DNA of 41,267 bases from Candidatus Cloacimonadota bacterium (GCA_030154085.1 JASKKR010000018.1:1-41267); one strand, 5' to 3'. Positions 16,296-25,916 are shown, counted from the first letter of the stretch. Translations and numbers: made by a program. The notes: generated by a model not told the origin, from the sequence alone.

Positions 16296-19200
16296 ATGAA
16301 AAAGTATTTAATTTTGGTTTGGCTCGTCTTGTCATCATTGGTTTGTTTTTCCCAGCTTTCAGCCCAAGCTACCGACTACGTAGAGCAACTTACAATTCAG
16401 CAACTACAAGAAGAAATTCGAGAACAAAAAAGGCAGATCCGCGAAGTAGCCAAGAGTTTCTTGGTTGACGAACTTCCTGTAGTTATTGAGTTGGACCCTC
16501 AGCGTGCAAGCCAAGAGCTGCAGCTTTTCAGCAGCACCCTCAGCACCCTGGGAGACGAAGAAACATCTTTACTACTTGGGCATATGTACGCAAGGATGGG
16601 GGAATATGATAAGGCTATAATTATCTTTGATTCTTTGCTTCCCACAGAGCTAAACTCAGATGCGCGCCAGATGCTGAATATAGTCCTCTATCGTAAGCTA
16701 GCCGACTTGCTGGAGCAAGGTGACCGGGAATCTGCCCGGGAATATCTTAAATATATTATTTTCGGTATTTATAACACAGGCACTTACTTCCCTGCGTATC
16801 TATATCTATATGCAGATTTAAGCGCAGATAATCAGGAATATGATCATGTCCTTAATCTCATAGATGCTTACAATTTCACTCGTCAGACTGTATTAAACAC
16901 CCTCCTCCCTGCTAAGCAGAGAGTATTGGATAGATTAGATTCACTAGATCTGGAATCCTATTTTGAAAATAGCGACCCTGAATTACTTGCTCAGATGTCT
17001 ATGACCATAGACCAAATCCAAGGCGATCTTACTCTAATCCATTCTGAGATGTTGGGTATGCAGGGCATGCTCTTTATCGATGAACTTGTGGAGACACATA
17101 AGCGCGAAAGTGAATTGTTAGCCGATCTAAAGAAGGATCTTGAAAACCTCAGCAAAGCAGATGAAGTGATCGAGAGCCAAATGCAGACAGCACGAGAAAG
17201 CATTGCGGAGATAAAACAAAGCCTCCAGTTTTACGATCGCGTCTTGTTGCTATTTGACAATCATCTTCAGAAGAATTATCTTAGACTTAGCTCTGATCCA
17301 GACTCCATAGATCAGCAGATATATGCTGGTGATCTATACCTTGATCGCATCTACCAGATTGATCGCACGATCGCTATATATGACCAACAGCTGGAGTTAA
17401 TCGACTCTCAGCTTGCTTCCGGTGAATTCCCTGAGCATGAAGCCAGACTTCTTGAAGAGCGTGCTTTGATCATGGCTGAAAAGGAAGATGCCCAAGCTCT
17501 TCGCGTTAGCTTTGTTGATGACCTTGAGAATTTAGCAGATGAAGATGCTGCGGCTCTCTTGGAAATCCTTGACGAATACAATGCTTTGGTCAAAGACCGT
17601 GACCTCCTTCGTGAGACTACTCTGTCCTTGGAAGAATATATCGAAACCGATGTCAAAGAAATGGTCAGCTATGAAGCACGGGGAGGGACTCAAGCGAGAA
17701 TCCTGGCAAACATAGCCGAGCTTAAGGATCCCCAATTGCGCCATCGTGCCATCATAAATGGATATGAAGACTATCTGGCTCACATTGAGTTTTTGAGCCT
17801 ACATCTCTCCTATCGTGAGCTGATGAAAGATACTCATGATTTCTTTAATACTCAGGAAGAACACTCCGATGAAGAGCGGGAAATACAAAGGAATCAGCTC
17901 CGTGAAAGGCACATATCTCTAATCTCAGACATTGAAGCTTTTTTAAATGAGAATCCTGAATTTGCCTCTTTTATCCAACCCGATACGACAAATCTGATCA
18001 CCGTCGCAGATCTACACTATAAGCTTGGGGAACTTAAATATTTCAGCTATCCAGCCGAGCCAGAACGAGCTCTTCAGGATTACCGAAAAGCAGCTCGACT
18101 TGACCCCCATTTCCCTGATCGTGAGCTCGCTTTATACAATGTAGCGGTGATCTCAAGCGAGTTAAAGCGCAGTGAAATTGATCAAAATAAAATAGCATTC
18201 CATGAAACCGCTGATACAAATGCTATGCTTCCGGCTGACTGTCTATATTCTGAAGCCAATTTCAGCGAGACTCTTCAAGCCCTCAAAGAAATCGTAGAAA
18301 ACTACCCTGATTCACAAATCTACGAAGAATCAATTTACCGTCTCGGATTGCTATATTTCCGCTTTGCTGATGATTCGCAGGATCCAAGTTATTATCATGA
18401 CCTAGCTATTCAACACTTTGACACAATCATCGATAGACCTCAAAGTCCTCTGTATTATGAAGCTCTCTATCAACGAGGATGGGTACGTCTGAATAGCTTT
18501 GATAATGATGAACTCATGCTGGCCATGGATGACAATATCGCGATACTCAAAGCCATAGAAGCGCAAGACATCTCTGACCCGCAACTTGCTTCAGATTACC
18601 AGGTCGACGCCATCAACAACATCGCCTACGGTCTGATCGCGCTCGACGGAACAAACTTCCAAAGTGAGTCCCGAGGAGTGACTGAAATCTATAATGTCTT
18701 TCGTGAATACAACAATGAGCTTGTTATCCAAGAAGTAATAGACAAAGCTATAGAGAATAAACTCAATATGGGGCTTACCATACAAGCTATTGACTTCATG
18801 AAACTGAAGCTAGAACACAATCCATTGGCTTTGGAAAACCCTGTTTTGCTGGATTCCATGCTTGTTTTATATCACAATTCCGGTCAGCCCCTAAGAGCAG
18901 GAGAAGACCTGGATCAGATCACACAGGATATATACCAAAAGCTGATCGATGATTATAGCCCATCAACTCAGTGGTATGCAGCAAATAATCATTATGATAT
19001 TAGCCGGCAGATGCAGATTGTGGATAATGCTTACCGACAAAGAGGTATTCGTTTGCTAAATATCTTTGCAGCAGATATCAATCGGGATAACCTTCGCACC
19101 TATGCTGCACACAGTCAGCGCTACGATGCTTTTGCCAAATATTATGCTGAGGATTACCTAGAATTCAGCACTATTAATGATAACCTCTTAGTCAATGCTT

Positions 19201-22121
19201 ATGCTGTATTAGCGGATCAAACCGACGATATATCAGACTATTTGATTGCAATTGAGAAGCTCTACGACTTTAATGAGAATCATCCCTATAACAGCCAGTT
19301 TTATGATAATGAAGAGCTGGCAATGAATTATGCCAGAAATGTCTATGCCAAAATCTCAGAATCTCTAGCCGATCTGGGAGAAGAAGGAACAGCTCGCATT
19401 GATGAAGCCTTTGACTTACTGTTAAACAGTGCAGAACGCTTTATTCTAGTGTCGAATAATGAATTGCACAGTTCTCCACAAAGGCGACTCAAGGCTCTTG
19501 ATATAATTTTGCTCCTGGGAGATATTCAGATGAGCCACATGCACTATGAAGATGCTGCCAACTTCTACAACAGAGCTCTTGAGCAGGAAGAACTACTGTC
19601 CGATGCAGACAAGCGTGACTGCTATCTCAAGCTTGCTGAGATCAGCATACAGCAAAAGCGTCACAGTGATGCCGAGCAATGGCTACGTCTTGCTCTTCCT
19701 CTTGCTGACTCTGAGGAAGATCAGGTTAATATCAAGCAGGACATATTAGTACAAATCCAGAGCAGCTTCGAAAGCGCTGCAGAAGCTCAAGATTACATTC
19801 TAGAAGCTAAAGAGCGCTTGCGCTTAGCAGATGCCTTAGATCCCTCTCGCACTTCAGAAATTTTGGGACACCGCATGGCAGCCGTCGAAGCCTATATAAA
19901 TGCTGGCGAATATCAGCAGGCCATTGATCTATTAATGGCAATCGCTGAAGATGATACCAGTATCGACGCTGTCTATGCTCGCTATAATAGAGCATATGAG
20001 ATCGCAAAGAATGAACATATGCTGAATAATCCTGACTTGGCACGTGCTATTGAGCTAGATTTCATAGACCAATATCCCGCCAGCAACTACAGCTTCCACC
20101 TACGTCTTGCAAATATCCAGGACATCGCGGAAACAGATCCAGCATCTGCTGCAGAACTCTATCTTGCCCTTTTTGAAGAAGTTCAAAACGGTGAGATTGA
20201 TCCTGGTGAGGCAGAAGCAAGCGATCTCTTGGAGGATGCAATCCTTATGTATGCTCGTAGCGGAAATATCACCGCAGAGTATGCACTGCGTCATCGCTTT
20301 ATTGATCTGTATCCCGAACATAGAAATGTGATCCCATATCTGGAATATATGGCAAAAGGACATCTTGATCGTAACGAAATGGATGAATACACTGCTATAG
20401 CTCGCGAGATCATGCGCCGCAATCCGGATAAGGACTCCTATTACCAATTCGTAGCTGATACCAAATTATTACAGATAGCCAGCAGATTTGACGAGGCATA
20501 CTTAAACCAAGATTACGAAGAAGCCTTAGCAATTCGCGATGAATATCTTGCTACTGAAGCTAATTATATTGCAGAAGGACTCAGTTTTGACAATGATAAT
20601 GTGCACGAAGTCTTTGCTGCTGTTCAAGCAGAATATGATGAGATCCAAAAGCGCAATGCCTTCTTAGCTAAATATGATGAGCGTCTGACAGCTCTAGAAA
20701 ATTCCCCCATCTTCACCTCTACTCCGGCTCAACAGATTCGAGTAGTACCAATCACCACATGGGACTACAATCTCAATGGTGGAGATCAGAGAATCCCTCG
20801 CTATCGTGAAACCATCGCCACCGAAGTAGCAAAAGTCACTGACCTTATCAGAGAAGCAAATGAAACCGGTTACTTCATCAGCAACGAGCGCAGACTACGA
20901 GCCATGGACCTCATATGGAGGATATACGAACGAGGAGCCGAAGTAGTCAGCAACCAATTAGAGCAGTATTTCCGCATCACAAATGAAGCCGCATACTATC
21001 GTGAGCAATATCCCGGAGAAGCTCTTGATAATGTGATTGCGCAGTTTAATTTACAGCAAACACAGGATTATCTAAATAACGCCGTTTCTTGGCAATTTGA
21101 GATTTTCCGCCAATATCACCTTGCAGGATATGAAGATGAATACACCATCTCTGCTCGGGAAGCTCTTGCGGCAAGAGATCTCTTAGCAGAATATCAAGAG
21201 CAGGAATTTGTCTTTGACGACAGTTGGGAGCAAGAATTAAATCCATCTTCTGATCTACTCAATATCCAAAACATCACGAGCCCCAAGGGGCAAAACCTGG
21301 GTAGTGTCATGATTCCTCCCGGACACACATTGAAGGTTTCCAAGAGCATCGATCTTACTCTTGAACCAGATTTTGCCTATCTGCATATTGTTTTCCCACT
21401 TGATATCCAAGTTTATCTCAATGGCAGCCTCGTACAGTCTTCCTGGGTACCAATCGACAGTTTAGAAACCGATCAAGCTCTCAGCACCAGATATAGCTAC
21501 ATGATCCCTGGTGAGCTCTTTACTCAGGGTCAAAACATGTTGGAAATAGTGCTATCCAACGACAGCCCCGAGAGTCTACAAATGGCCATGTGTGTACAGC
21601 TAATGACCAATAAACAGCGCATATTGGCAAACATCCCACCCGAGATCATAAATATATATTCCAGTACAGACTGGAAAGTCATCAGAACTGATCCTAATAC
21701 AGGAGAAATCTCAGAGCAGTCTGCGGATTTTGCTCCAGAATGGAACATCACTTGGGATCAGATTGTAAATATGGAGCCCTCTGCAGCCGAGCCGATTTGG
21801 ATATCAGAACTTTCCGCTCCCGTTGATACCCTTGTGTTTGAGACTGAGTTTATCGTAGAAACCAATTTCATAGAAGGAATGATAGACCTTGTCGCTCCTG
21901 AATCCGTAACAGTATATCTCAATGGTTCTAATATCGGCAGCAGTATTTTCGATTACGATCCTGATCCTTTGGAAGTTTACAAAGGGCAGATCATTATTCC
22001 CGCACAAAATATCATAGCTGGCAGAAATGTGCTAAGATTTGAGGTAAACAACAGCTCCCCATACCGAGGATTTTTAGCTCATATCACATACACTCAGACT
22101 GGTAAGGAGGCAATCCGATGA
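16296..22121 (+). CDS. giant exported TPR protein of a TonB-type envelope system
   Basis: 1941 residues with a signal peptide (MKKYLILVWLVLSSLVCF ... SAQA) and a modest GAGAGCGG ribosome site. Most of it is helical and acidic. Tetratricopeptide-like repeats include SLLLGHMYARMGEYDKAIIIF near 90, PERALQDYRKAARLDPHFPD near 590 and YEDAANFYNRALEQEELLSD near 1085. Coiled-coil stretches lie near 250-310 and 360-450. The last 270 residues switch to beta-sandwich: VMIPPGHTLKVSKSIDL with IQVYLNGSLVQSSW (from about 1671), then DTLVFETEFIVET with VTVYLNGSNIGSS (from about 1843), like galactose-binding or jelly-roll modules. It overlaps the next gene by ATGA and heads the ExbB/ExbD/ExbD/TonB genes. A periplasmic scaffold for that motor is the likely role, comparable with TPR partners of TonB systems in Myxococcota and FCB bacteria. 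Exact function unknown. Confidence 0.85.
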   Translation: MKKYLILVWLVLSSLVCFSQLSAQATDYVEQLTIQQLQEEIREQKRQIREVAKSFLVDELPVVIELDPQRASQELQLFSSTLSTLGDEETSLLLGHMYARMGEYDKAIIIFDSLLPTELNSDARQMLNIVLYRKLADLLEQGDRESAREYLKYIIFGIYNTGTYFPAYLYLYADLSADNQEYDHVLNLIDAYNFTRQTVLNTLLPAKQRVLDRLDSLDLESYFENSDPELLAQMSMTIDQIQGDLTLIHSEMLGMQGMLFIDELVETHKRESELLADLKKDLENLSKADEVIESQMQTARESIAEIKQSLQFYDRVLLLFDNHLQKNYLRLSSDPDSIDQQIYAGDLYLDRIYQIDRTIAIYDQQLELIDSQLASGEFPEHEARLLEERALIMAEKEDAQALRVSFVDDLENLADEDAAALLEILDEYNALVKDRDLLRETTLSLEEYIETDVKEMVSYEARGGTQARILANIAELKDPQLRHRAIINGYEDYLAHIEFLSLHLSYRELMKDTHDFFNTQEEHSDEEREIQRNQLRERHISLISDIEAFLNENPEFASFIQPDTTNLITVADLHYKLGELKYFSYPAEPERALQDYRKAARLDPHFPDRELALYNVAVISSELKRSEIDQNKIAFHETADTNAMLPADCLYSEANFSETLQALKEIVENYPDSQIYEESIYRLGLLYFRFADDSQDPSYYHDLAIQHFDTIIDRPQSPLYYEALYQRGWVRLNSFDNDELMLAMDDNIAILKAIEAQDISDPQLASDYQVDAINNIAYGLIALDGTNFQSESRGVTEIYNVFREYNNELVIQEVIDKAIENKLNMGLTIQAIDFMKLKLEHNPLALENPVLLDSMLVLYHNSGQPLRAGEDLDQITQDIYQKLIDDYSPSTQWYAANNHYDISRQMQIVDNAYRQRGIRLLNIFAADINRDNLRTYAAHSQRYDAFAKYYAEDYLEFSTINDNLLVNAYAVLADQTDDISDYLIAIEKLYDFNENHPYNSQFYDNEELAMNYARNVYAKISESLADLGEEGTARIDEAFDLLLNSAERFILVSNNELHSSPQRRLKALDIILLLGDIQMSHMHYEDAANFYNRALEQEELLSDADKRDCYLKLAEISIQQKRHSDAEQWLRLALPLADSEEDQVNIKQDILVQIQSSFESAAEAQDYILEAKERLRLADALDPSRTSEILGHRMAAVEAYINAGEYQQAIDLLMAIAEDDTSIDAVYARYNRAYEIAKNEHMLNNPDLARAIELDFIDQYPASNYSFHLRLANIQDIAETDPASAAELYLALFEEVQNGEIDPGEAEASDLLEDAILMYARSGNITAEYALRHRFIDLYPEHRNVIPYLEYMAKGHLDRNEMDEYTAIAREIMRRNPDKDSYYQFVADTKLLQIASRFDEAYLNQDYEEALAIRDEYLATEANYIAEGLSFDNDNVHEVFAAVQAEYDEIQKRNAFLAKYDERLTALENSPIFTSTPAQQIRVVPITTWDYNLNGGDQRIPRYRETIATEVAKVTDLIREANETGYFISNERRLRAMDLIWRIYERGAEVVSNQLEQYFRITNEAAYYREQYPGEALDNVIAQFNLQQTQDYLNNAVSWQFEIFRQYHLAGYEDEYTISAREALAARDLLAEYQEQEFVFDDSWEQELNPSSDLLNIQNITSPKGQNLGSVMIPPGHTLKVSKSIDLTLEPDFAYLHIVFPLDIQVYLNGSLVQSSWVPIDSLETDQALSTRYSYMIPGELFTQGQNMLEIVLSNDSPESLQMAMCVQLMTNKQRILANIPPEIINIYSSTDWKVIRTDPNTGEISEQSADFAPEWNITWDQIVNMEPSAAEPIWISELSAPVDTLVFETEFIVETNFIEGMIDLVAPESVTVYLNGSNIGSSIFDYDPDPLEVYKGQIIIPAQNIIAGRNVLRFEVNNSSPYRGFLAHITYTQTGKEAIR

Positions 22122-22414
22122 ATAAGAGCATGTTAATGGTCATCCTAATTATATCTTGTGCTTGGGTCCTATCTGCTCAACAAAGCACAGATAGTCCCAG
22201 ACCTGGAGAACCCACCATGACCGCAGATGGCATTGTAGTAGACACGGAAGAGATTGTCATCGAAGTTCGTTCTTTTGCGCCAGTTTCTGGTATCTATAAG
22301 GTCAAACAAGATACTTTTTTGCCCACCGGTAAATACCGCTTTTTACTGGATGAGCAAACGGTCAAAGACAAGAGTGAATTACTACTAAATAAATGGCTTA
22401 AGGAGTCAAAATGA
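22118..22414 (+). CDS. small exported protein of the Exb/TonB operon
   Basis: 98 residues, ATG overlapping the upstream stop (ATGA) with AAGGAGG in front, and stop overlapping the ExbB start in the same way. Signal peptide MNKSMLMVILIISCAWVLSAQ, leaving about 78 periplasmic residues. VDTEEIVIEVRSFAPVSGIY suggests a short beta domain, and DKSELLLNKWLKESK a C-terminal helix. I recognise no family. Tight coupling on both sides argues for a stoichiometric part of the complex, perhaps a periplasmic cap or adaptor for the motor. Confidence 0.75.
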   Translation: MNKSMLMVILIISCAWVLSAQQSTDSPRPGEPTMTADGIVVDTEEIVIEVRSFAPVSGIYKVKQDTFLPTGKYRFLLDEQTVKDKSELLLNKWLKESK

Positions 22415-23172
22415 AAAGCAAGCATAGTATACTCGTTCTAGTTATCCTGTTACTTAGTGTTGGTTTTCTCTTAGCGCAAGAGACCGCAGGAGCACCTGTT
22501 GCTGCTAAACGTGGCGTGAACCTGATCGAGGTTTTTACGGCAAGTGGAGTATTTGCATATTTAATTTTGCTAAATCTAATCATAGGTCTGGCAATGGCAG
22601 TAGTCCGCTTCATCCAGCTCTACGTTCGTGAGAAGATTGATGCTGAAAAGTTCTTTTTAAAACTCAAGAATTTTGTAAAAAACGACCAAATTGATGAAGC
22701 CACCAAGATTGCGGATCAATTCCGTTCAACTACTATGGGTTTTATATTTTTCAGTGGACTCAGTGTCTACAAAGACATCCGCAAATCCGGGAAGAAGGGT
22801 GAAGAAGCCCGCATTGCTGTGCAAAATGCTTTTGATGAAGCCGTCCTTCAGACTGTACATAAACTTGATGGGGGACTTTTCTGGTTTGATACCCTGGCTC
22901 AGATCTCGACCTATCTCGGCCTTTTAGGAACCATTTTTGGGTTGATTGCAGCCTTCGGTGCTTTAGGTAATCTTACTGGTGCGGCAGCCAACAAAGCTCT
23001 CACCGAGGGTATCTATATGGCCATAGGGACCACTGCTCTCGGTTTGATAGGTGCTATTCCCCTTACCCTTATCAAAGGCGGACTCTTTACCCGCGCTCAA
23101 AACTTAATCAGCGATATCGATGAATATAGCGTAAAAATGGTTAACCATATCAACAATTACATTAAGGAATAG
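22411..23172 (+). CDS. ExbB/TolQ/MotA-family proton-channel protein
   Basis: 253 residues. An extra N-terminal hydrophobic segment (SILVLVILLLSVGFLLAQ) ends in an Ala-Gln signal-cleavage-like site, ahead of the usual three membrane helices: FAYLILLNLIIGLAMAVV near 48-66, STYLGLLGTIFGLIAAF near 169-185 and TTALGLIGAIPLTLIKG near 210-226. The LGLLGT and TALGL-AIP motifs carry the conserved Thr residues lining the ExbB pore. The cytoplasmic loop (70-165) is the expected length. With ExbD it should use the proton gradient to drive the TonB-like protein. Four-base overlap with the gene before and four-base gap to the ExbD after. Confidence 0.93.
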   Translation: MKSKHSILVLVILLLSVGFLLAQETAGAPVAAKRGVNLIEVFTASGVFAYLILLNLIIGLAMAVVRFIQLYVREKIDAEKFFLKLKNFVKNDQIDEATKIADQFRSTTMGFIFFSGLSVYKDIRKSGKKGEEARIAVQNAFDEAVLQTVHKLDGGLFWFDTLAQISTYLGLLGTIFGLIAAFGALGNLTGAAANKALTEGIYMAIGTTALGLIGAIPLTLIKGGLFTRAQNLISDIDEYSVKMVNHINNYIKE

Positions 23173-23176
23173 GATT

Positions 23177-23701
23177 ATGGCAGTATATCGTCCTTCCCAG
23201 GCAAGGCAACAAAAGTCCCAAACTGCACCGCAGGAACCAAACTTGGTTCCGATCATGAACCTCTTCGTCACCATTATCCCTTTTCTAATGTTGATGATCG
23301 TGATATCGCAGGTGGCACTCGTGGCTTTGAATTTTTCCTCGGAAGGAGGACCAGTCGTTGCGGGCGATGGTACTGGCGAAAGCGGCGAATCCGGCAAACA
23401 AATAGAGATTCATCTCATGCTAAAAGAACATTCGAGCGGATTATTCCCAGGTATGGAAATTCGTGAGCCTGATGGCAACATACACAAGCTGCCCAATCTG
23501 AGTGAGAATGTATATGATTTCAATAGATTGAATGAACTCTTGATCGATATGAAACAGCGTTATGCTGATACAAATGAAATCGCCGTGATAGTGCATCCCG
23601 AAGTTATTTACGACACCCTGATCCGCACGATTGACCTCTGCAAAACCAATGGCTTTGTCTCCGTGCATTACAAGAACCCCAAAACTGTATACTATTATTA
23701 G
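23177..23701 (+). CDS. ExbD/TolR-family protein lacking the membrane Asp
   Basis: 174 residues with ExbD layout: a short cytoplasmic N-terminus, one membrane helix (PIMNLFVTIIPFLMLMIVIS, about 25-44), a Gly-rich linker (GDGTGESGESG) and a periplasmic alpha/beta domain ending NGFVSVHYKNP. In ordinary ExbD/TolR the helix starts with P-x-I/V-D, whose Asp carries the proton; here that position is N28 (codon AAC at 23258-23260). I believe similar 'MNLF' ExbD forms occur in Myxococcota-type loci, but could not search. Paired with the next gene, which keeps the Asp. Confidence 0.9.
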   Translation: MAVYRPSQARQQKSQTAPQEPNLVPIMNLFVTIIPFLMLMIVISQVALVALNFSSEGGPVVAGDGTGESGESGKQIEIHLMLKEHSSGLFPGMEIREPDGNIHKLPNLSENVYDFNRLNELLIDMKQRYADTNEIAVIVHPEVIYDTLIRTIDLCKTNGFVSVHYKNPKTVYYY

Positions 23702-23716
23702 ATTGGGGGAGGAACA

Positions 23717-24262
23717 ATGAGTAGTATTGATTATAACGTACGCAAGCAAAAAGGAAGACGTGCAATCCGCAAAAAAGCCGAAGAGATTAAGGGACTTTCG
23801 ATCACTTCCTTGTTAGACGTACTCACCATCCTCCTAGTATTTCTGATCAAGAATGTCTCGATGGAAGCGGTTAAAATCTCCGAATTACCAGATATGAAAT
23901 ATCCCACTACCGCCACCGTTGAGTCCCTCATGGATAATGCTATAGTGACTCCTGTAAAATTATACAGAGATCGCGTACTCCTTGGCTTGGACAATCAGCT
24001 TTTGGGTACTCCGGAAGAACTGATCGAAGACGTCGAGACGCGCTCAGTAATGCTTGAATTCTTTCAATCTGAGATGCGCGAAATACCGGAAGATAGATAT
24101 GACGAAGCTTGTCTGATTGTGCAAGCTGATAGAGATATCCCCTGTGCCTACATCACTGAGATTGTGCGCGTTGGCACTAACACCGGTTATCAAAACATCT
24201 ATTTCGCTACTTTGGAGGAAGCAGACTGGCTCTCAAGCTATGCTTCTGCTTCGTTTAAGTAA
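23717..24262 (+). CDS. ExbD/TolR-family protein with canonical membrane Asp
   Basis: 181 residues, with a very strong GGGGGAGG ribosome site. A basic cytoplasmic N-terminus (RKQKGRRAIRKKAEEIK) is followed by SLLDVLTILLVFLI, in which D34 occupies the proton-binding position of the ExbD helix. The periplasmic part contains a segment rich in acidic residues and ends DIPCAYITEIVRVGTNTGYQ, as expected for the ExbD C-terminal domain. It is distinct in sequence from the upstream ExbD, so the pair is not a recent duplication. In known motors an ExbD dimer sits inside an ExbB pentamer; here a heterodimer with one protonatable side chain is plausible. Confidence 0.92.
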   Translation: MSSIDYNVRKQKGRRAIRKKAEEIKGLSITSLLDVLTILLVFLIKNVSMEAVKISELPDMKYPTTATVESLMDNAIVTPVKLYRDRVLLGLDNQLLGTPEELIEDVETRSVMLEFFQSEMREIPEDRYDEACLIVQADRDIPCAYITEIVRVGTNTGYQNIYFATLEEADWLSSYASASFK

Positions 24263-24275
24263 AAGGGGAGACATT

Positions 24276-25670
24276 ATGGCAAAAATCTTAAGTCTCAGAT
24301 TGAACTATAAAGGCAAATTCCTCGACTACGCAAAAGAAGGGAAAGAAATCAAAAAGAAGTTCATTATAGGTCAAAACAAAAACTTGCAGTGGCAGATATT
24401 AGACCCATCTTTCCCTGACAAATTTCAGCTTATCAAGCAAAAGGGTAGGCAATATGTGATGCAACTCCCTCCTGGAAGTGAGCTTAGCTGCGAAATTGAT
24501 GGCAAACCCCTCGATAGCGAGTACCTAAAACAGAATCACTTACTTTCAGGTAACGAATTAGTACTGAATAAAGATATGAAGGGAACTCTGACCGTCTCCA
24601 AAGATTGGAGTATTGATTTCGACTTCCGTGAACCATGGGTTGCTGTGCTCACCGATGAAGAGCGTGCCATCGTCGCTCAATATGCCAGACGCTCCAAACC
24701 GGATGCCATCTCTAGATTCAATCGAACCGTGGTCTGGATTGTCTTGTTGCTCACTGTCGCCTTTATCCTGCTATTTGATCAAGTGCTAAAACCAGAATAT
24801 ACTTTCGAAGAGACCATCCAAGAGCGGCTTCAAAATATTCAGAGCGCTCAGCGGGTGATCCCAGAAATTGTGAGCCCCCAACCAAGCTTTGCTCAGCCTT
24901 TAGACAATACTCCCGAGCAAACTGAAGCTGATGCTACAGATTCTCAGGTTACTACTGGTACCGGTCCCAGAGGATCTGCAGGGCTCACCCGCACATTACA
25001 AGGTTTTGACGCCAGTGCCACAGGAACCGCTCCCGCTCTCACTATAGCCACCGTGACTGAAGGTTTTACCGCCAACCGTCCCGGATCAAGACCTGGAAAT
25101 GGCATCAGTACTGGACGCGGAACCGTAGCTGGAATAGCTACCGGGACTGCTTACAATCCTGCTGCAACTCCTGTCTTTGAGGACATAGGTTCAGTGGTAA
25201 CCAGCGGTCCACAGACTGGTGGTTACAGCGTGCGACCTGAAGGTGCCAGTGGAATACATATCACCGGTGATGCCAGCTCTTTGGCTCCCAGTGGACAATC
25301 CTGGGGTGATGTAGTAGAACAGCAAAGAATCGCAGCTGATTTTGCCCGCAGAGGAATATCTACTGTGAACGAAAGTAGCATCACCACTCTTGATGAAGAT
25401 ACTCGCACCAAATATACCAGTCTCCGTGAACAAATAGAATCACGTCAAAGTCAAATAGAGCACGCATATCGCGAGATGCAAATCCGTCAAAATGTTAGCT
25501 TTACCATAACCCTCTTCATCCGTGCCGATGGTACGGTCAAAGAATCTCAAGTGATCCCGAATGGTAGCTATCCAGAAGCTTTTGTCGCGAAGGTAAAAAG
25601 TATTGTGGATAGTTGGAAATTCAATGTTCGTGAAGAAATGGCTTATCAATTCCGCATAAGAGCCGGTTGA
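24276..25670 (+). CDS. TonB-like protein with FHA-like cytoplasmic domain (AgmX/PglI-type C-terminus)
   Basis: 464 residues from the ATG at 24276, preceded by AAGGGGAG; the frame is open further upstream but that part overlaps ExbD and lacks a site. Residues 1-130 are a soluble beta-rich domain (KKFIIGQNKNLQWQ, YVMQLPPGSELSCEIDGKPL, SGNELVL) with FHA-like spacing but without the canonical GR...S..H residues. One membrane helix follows at about 150-170 (VVWIVLLLTVAFILLF). Residues 175-380 are a Gly/Ala/Thr/Ser/Pro linker able to span the periplasm. The C-terminus (SFTITLFIRADGTVKESQV ... SIVDSWKF) matches the TonB-type domain seen in AgmX/PglI proteins. The architecture recalls GltG-like proteins of the Myxococcus gliding machinery. 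It is the last gene of the operon. Confidence 0.85.
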   Translation: MAKILSLRLNYKGKFLDYAKEGKEIKKKFIIGQNKNLQWQILDPSFPDKFQLIKQKGRQYVMQLPPGSELSCEIDGKPLDSEYLKQNHLLSGNELVLNKDMKGTLTVSKDWSIDFDFREPWVAVLTDEERAIVAQYARRSKPDAISRFNRTVVWIVLLLTVAFILLFDQVLKPEYTFEETIQERLQNIQSAQRVIPEIVSPQPSFAQPLDNTPEQTEADATDSQVTTGTGPRGSAGLTRTLQGFDASATGTAPALTIATVTEGFTANRPGSRPGNGISTGRGTVAGIATGTAYNPAATPVFEDIGSVVTSGPQTGGYSVRPEGASGIHITGDASSLAPSGQSWGDVVEQQRIAADFARRGISTVNESSITTLDEDTRTKYTSLREQIESRQSQIEHAYREMQIRQNVSFTITLFIRADGTVKESQVIPNGSYPEAFVAKVKSIVDSWKFNVREEMAYQFRIRAG

Positions 25671-25693
25671 TATATTTTGGTATCTAAATTAAA

Positions 25694-25724
25694 AAGCCCC
25701 GCATCAAGTGGGGCTTATTTTATT
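25694..25724 (+). terminator. intrinsic terminator of the TPR/Exb/TonB operon
   Basis: Perfect 7-bp stem AAGCCCC / GGGGCTT (25694-25700 with 25710-25716), 9-base loop, then ATTTTATTT. It lies 23 bases after the TonB-like stop. Confidence 0.85.
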
Positions 25725-25881
25725 TGCTGCTAATGGCAATTTTTGATGCCATAAAAACCAAAAAGTCTATTGCAAGTCGAATCTACAAGAACCTTCATAT
25801 ATCTAACTTTTATTAGTTCAGCAGAAACTTAATCTGCAATCGCGTGGCAACAATTATCACAAACTTTATAACGTGTTTTTA

Positions 25882-25910
25882 TTGACAAAAATCCGCCTCC
25901 CAAACTTCAT
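25882..25910 (+). promoter_or_regulatory. candidate promoter giving a leaderless priA message
   Basis: TTGACA at 25882-25887 with 17 bases to CTTCAT (25905-25910; three of six matches). A start seven bases on falls on the A of the priA ATG, and no Shine-Dalgarno sequence is present. The -10 is weak. Confidence 0.3.
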
Positions 25911-25916
25911 CTTTGT

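Noticed and set aside
24117-24275. Upstream extension of the TonB-like protein
   Set aside because: It overlaps the second ExbD out of frame; the ATG at 24276 has AAGGGGAG directly before it and begins a sensible domain.
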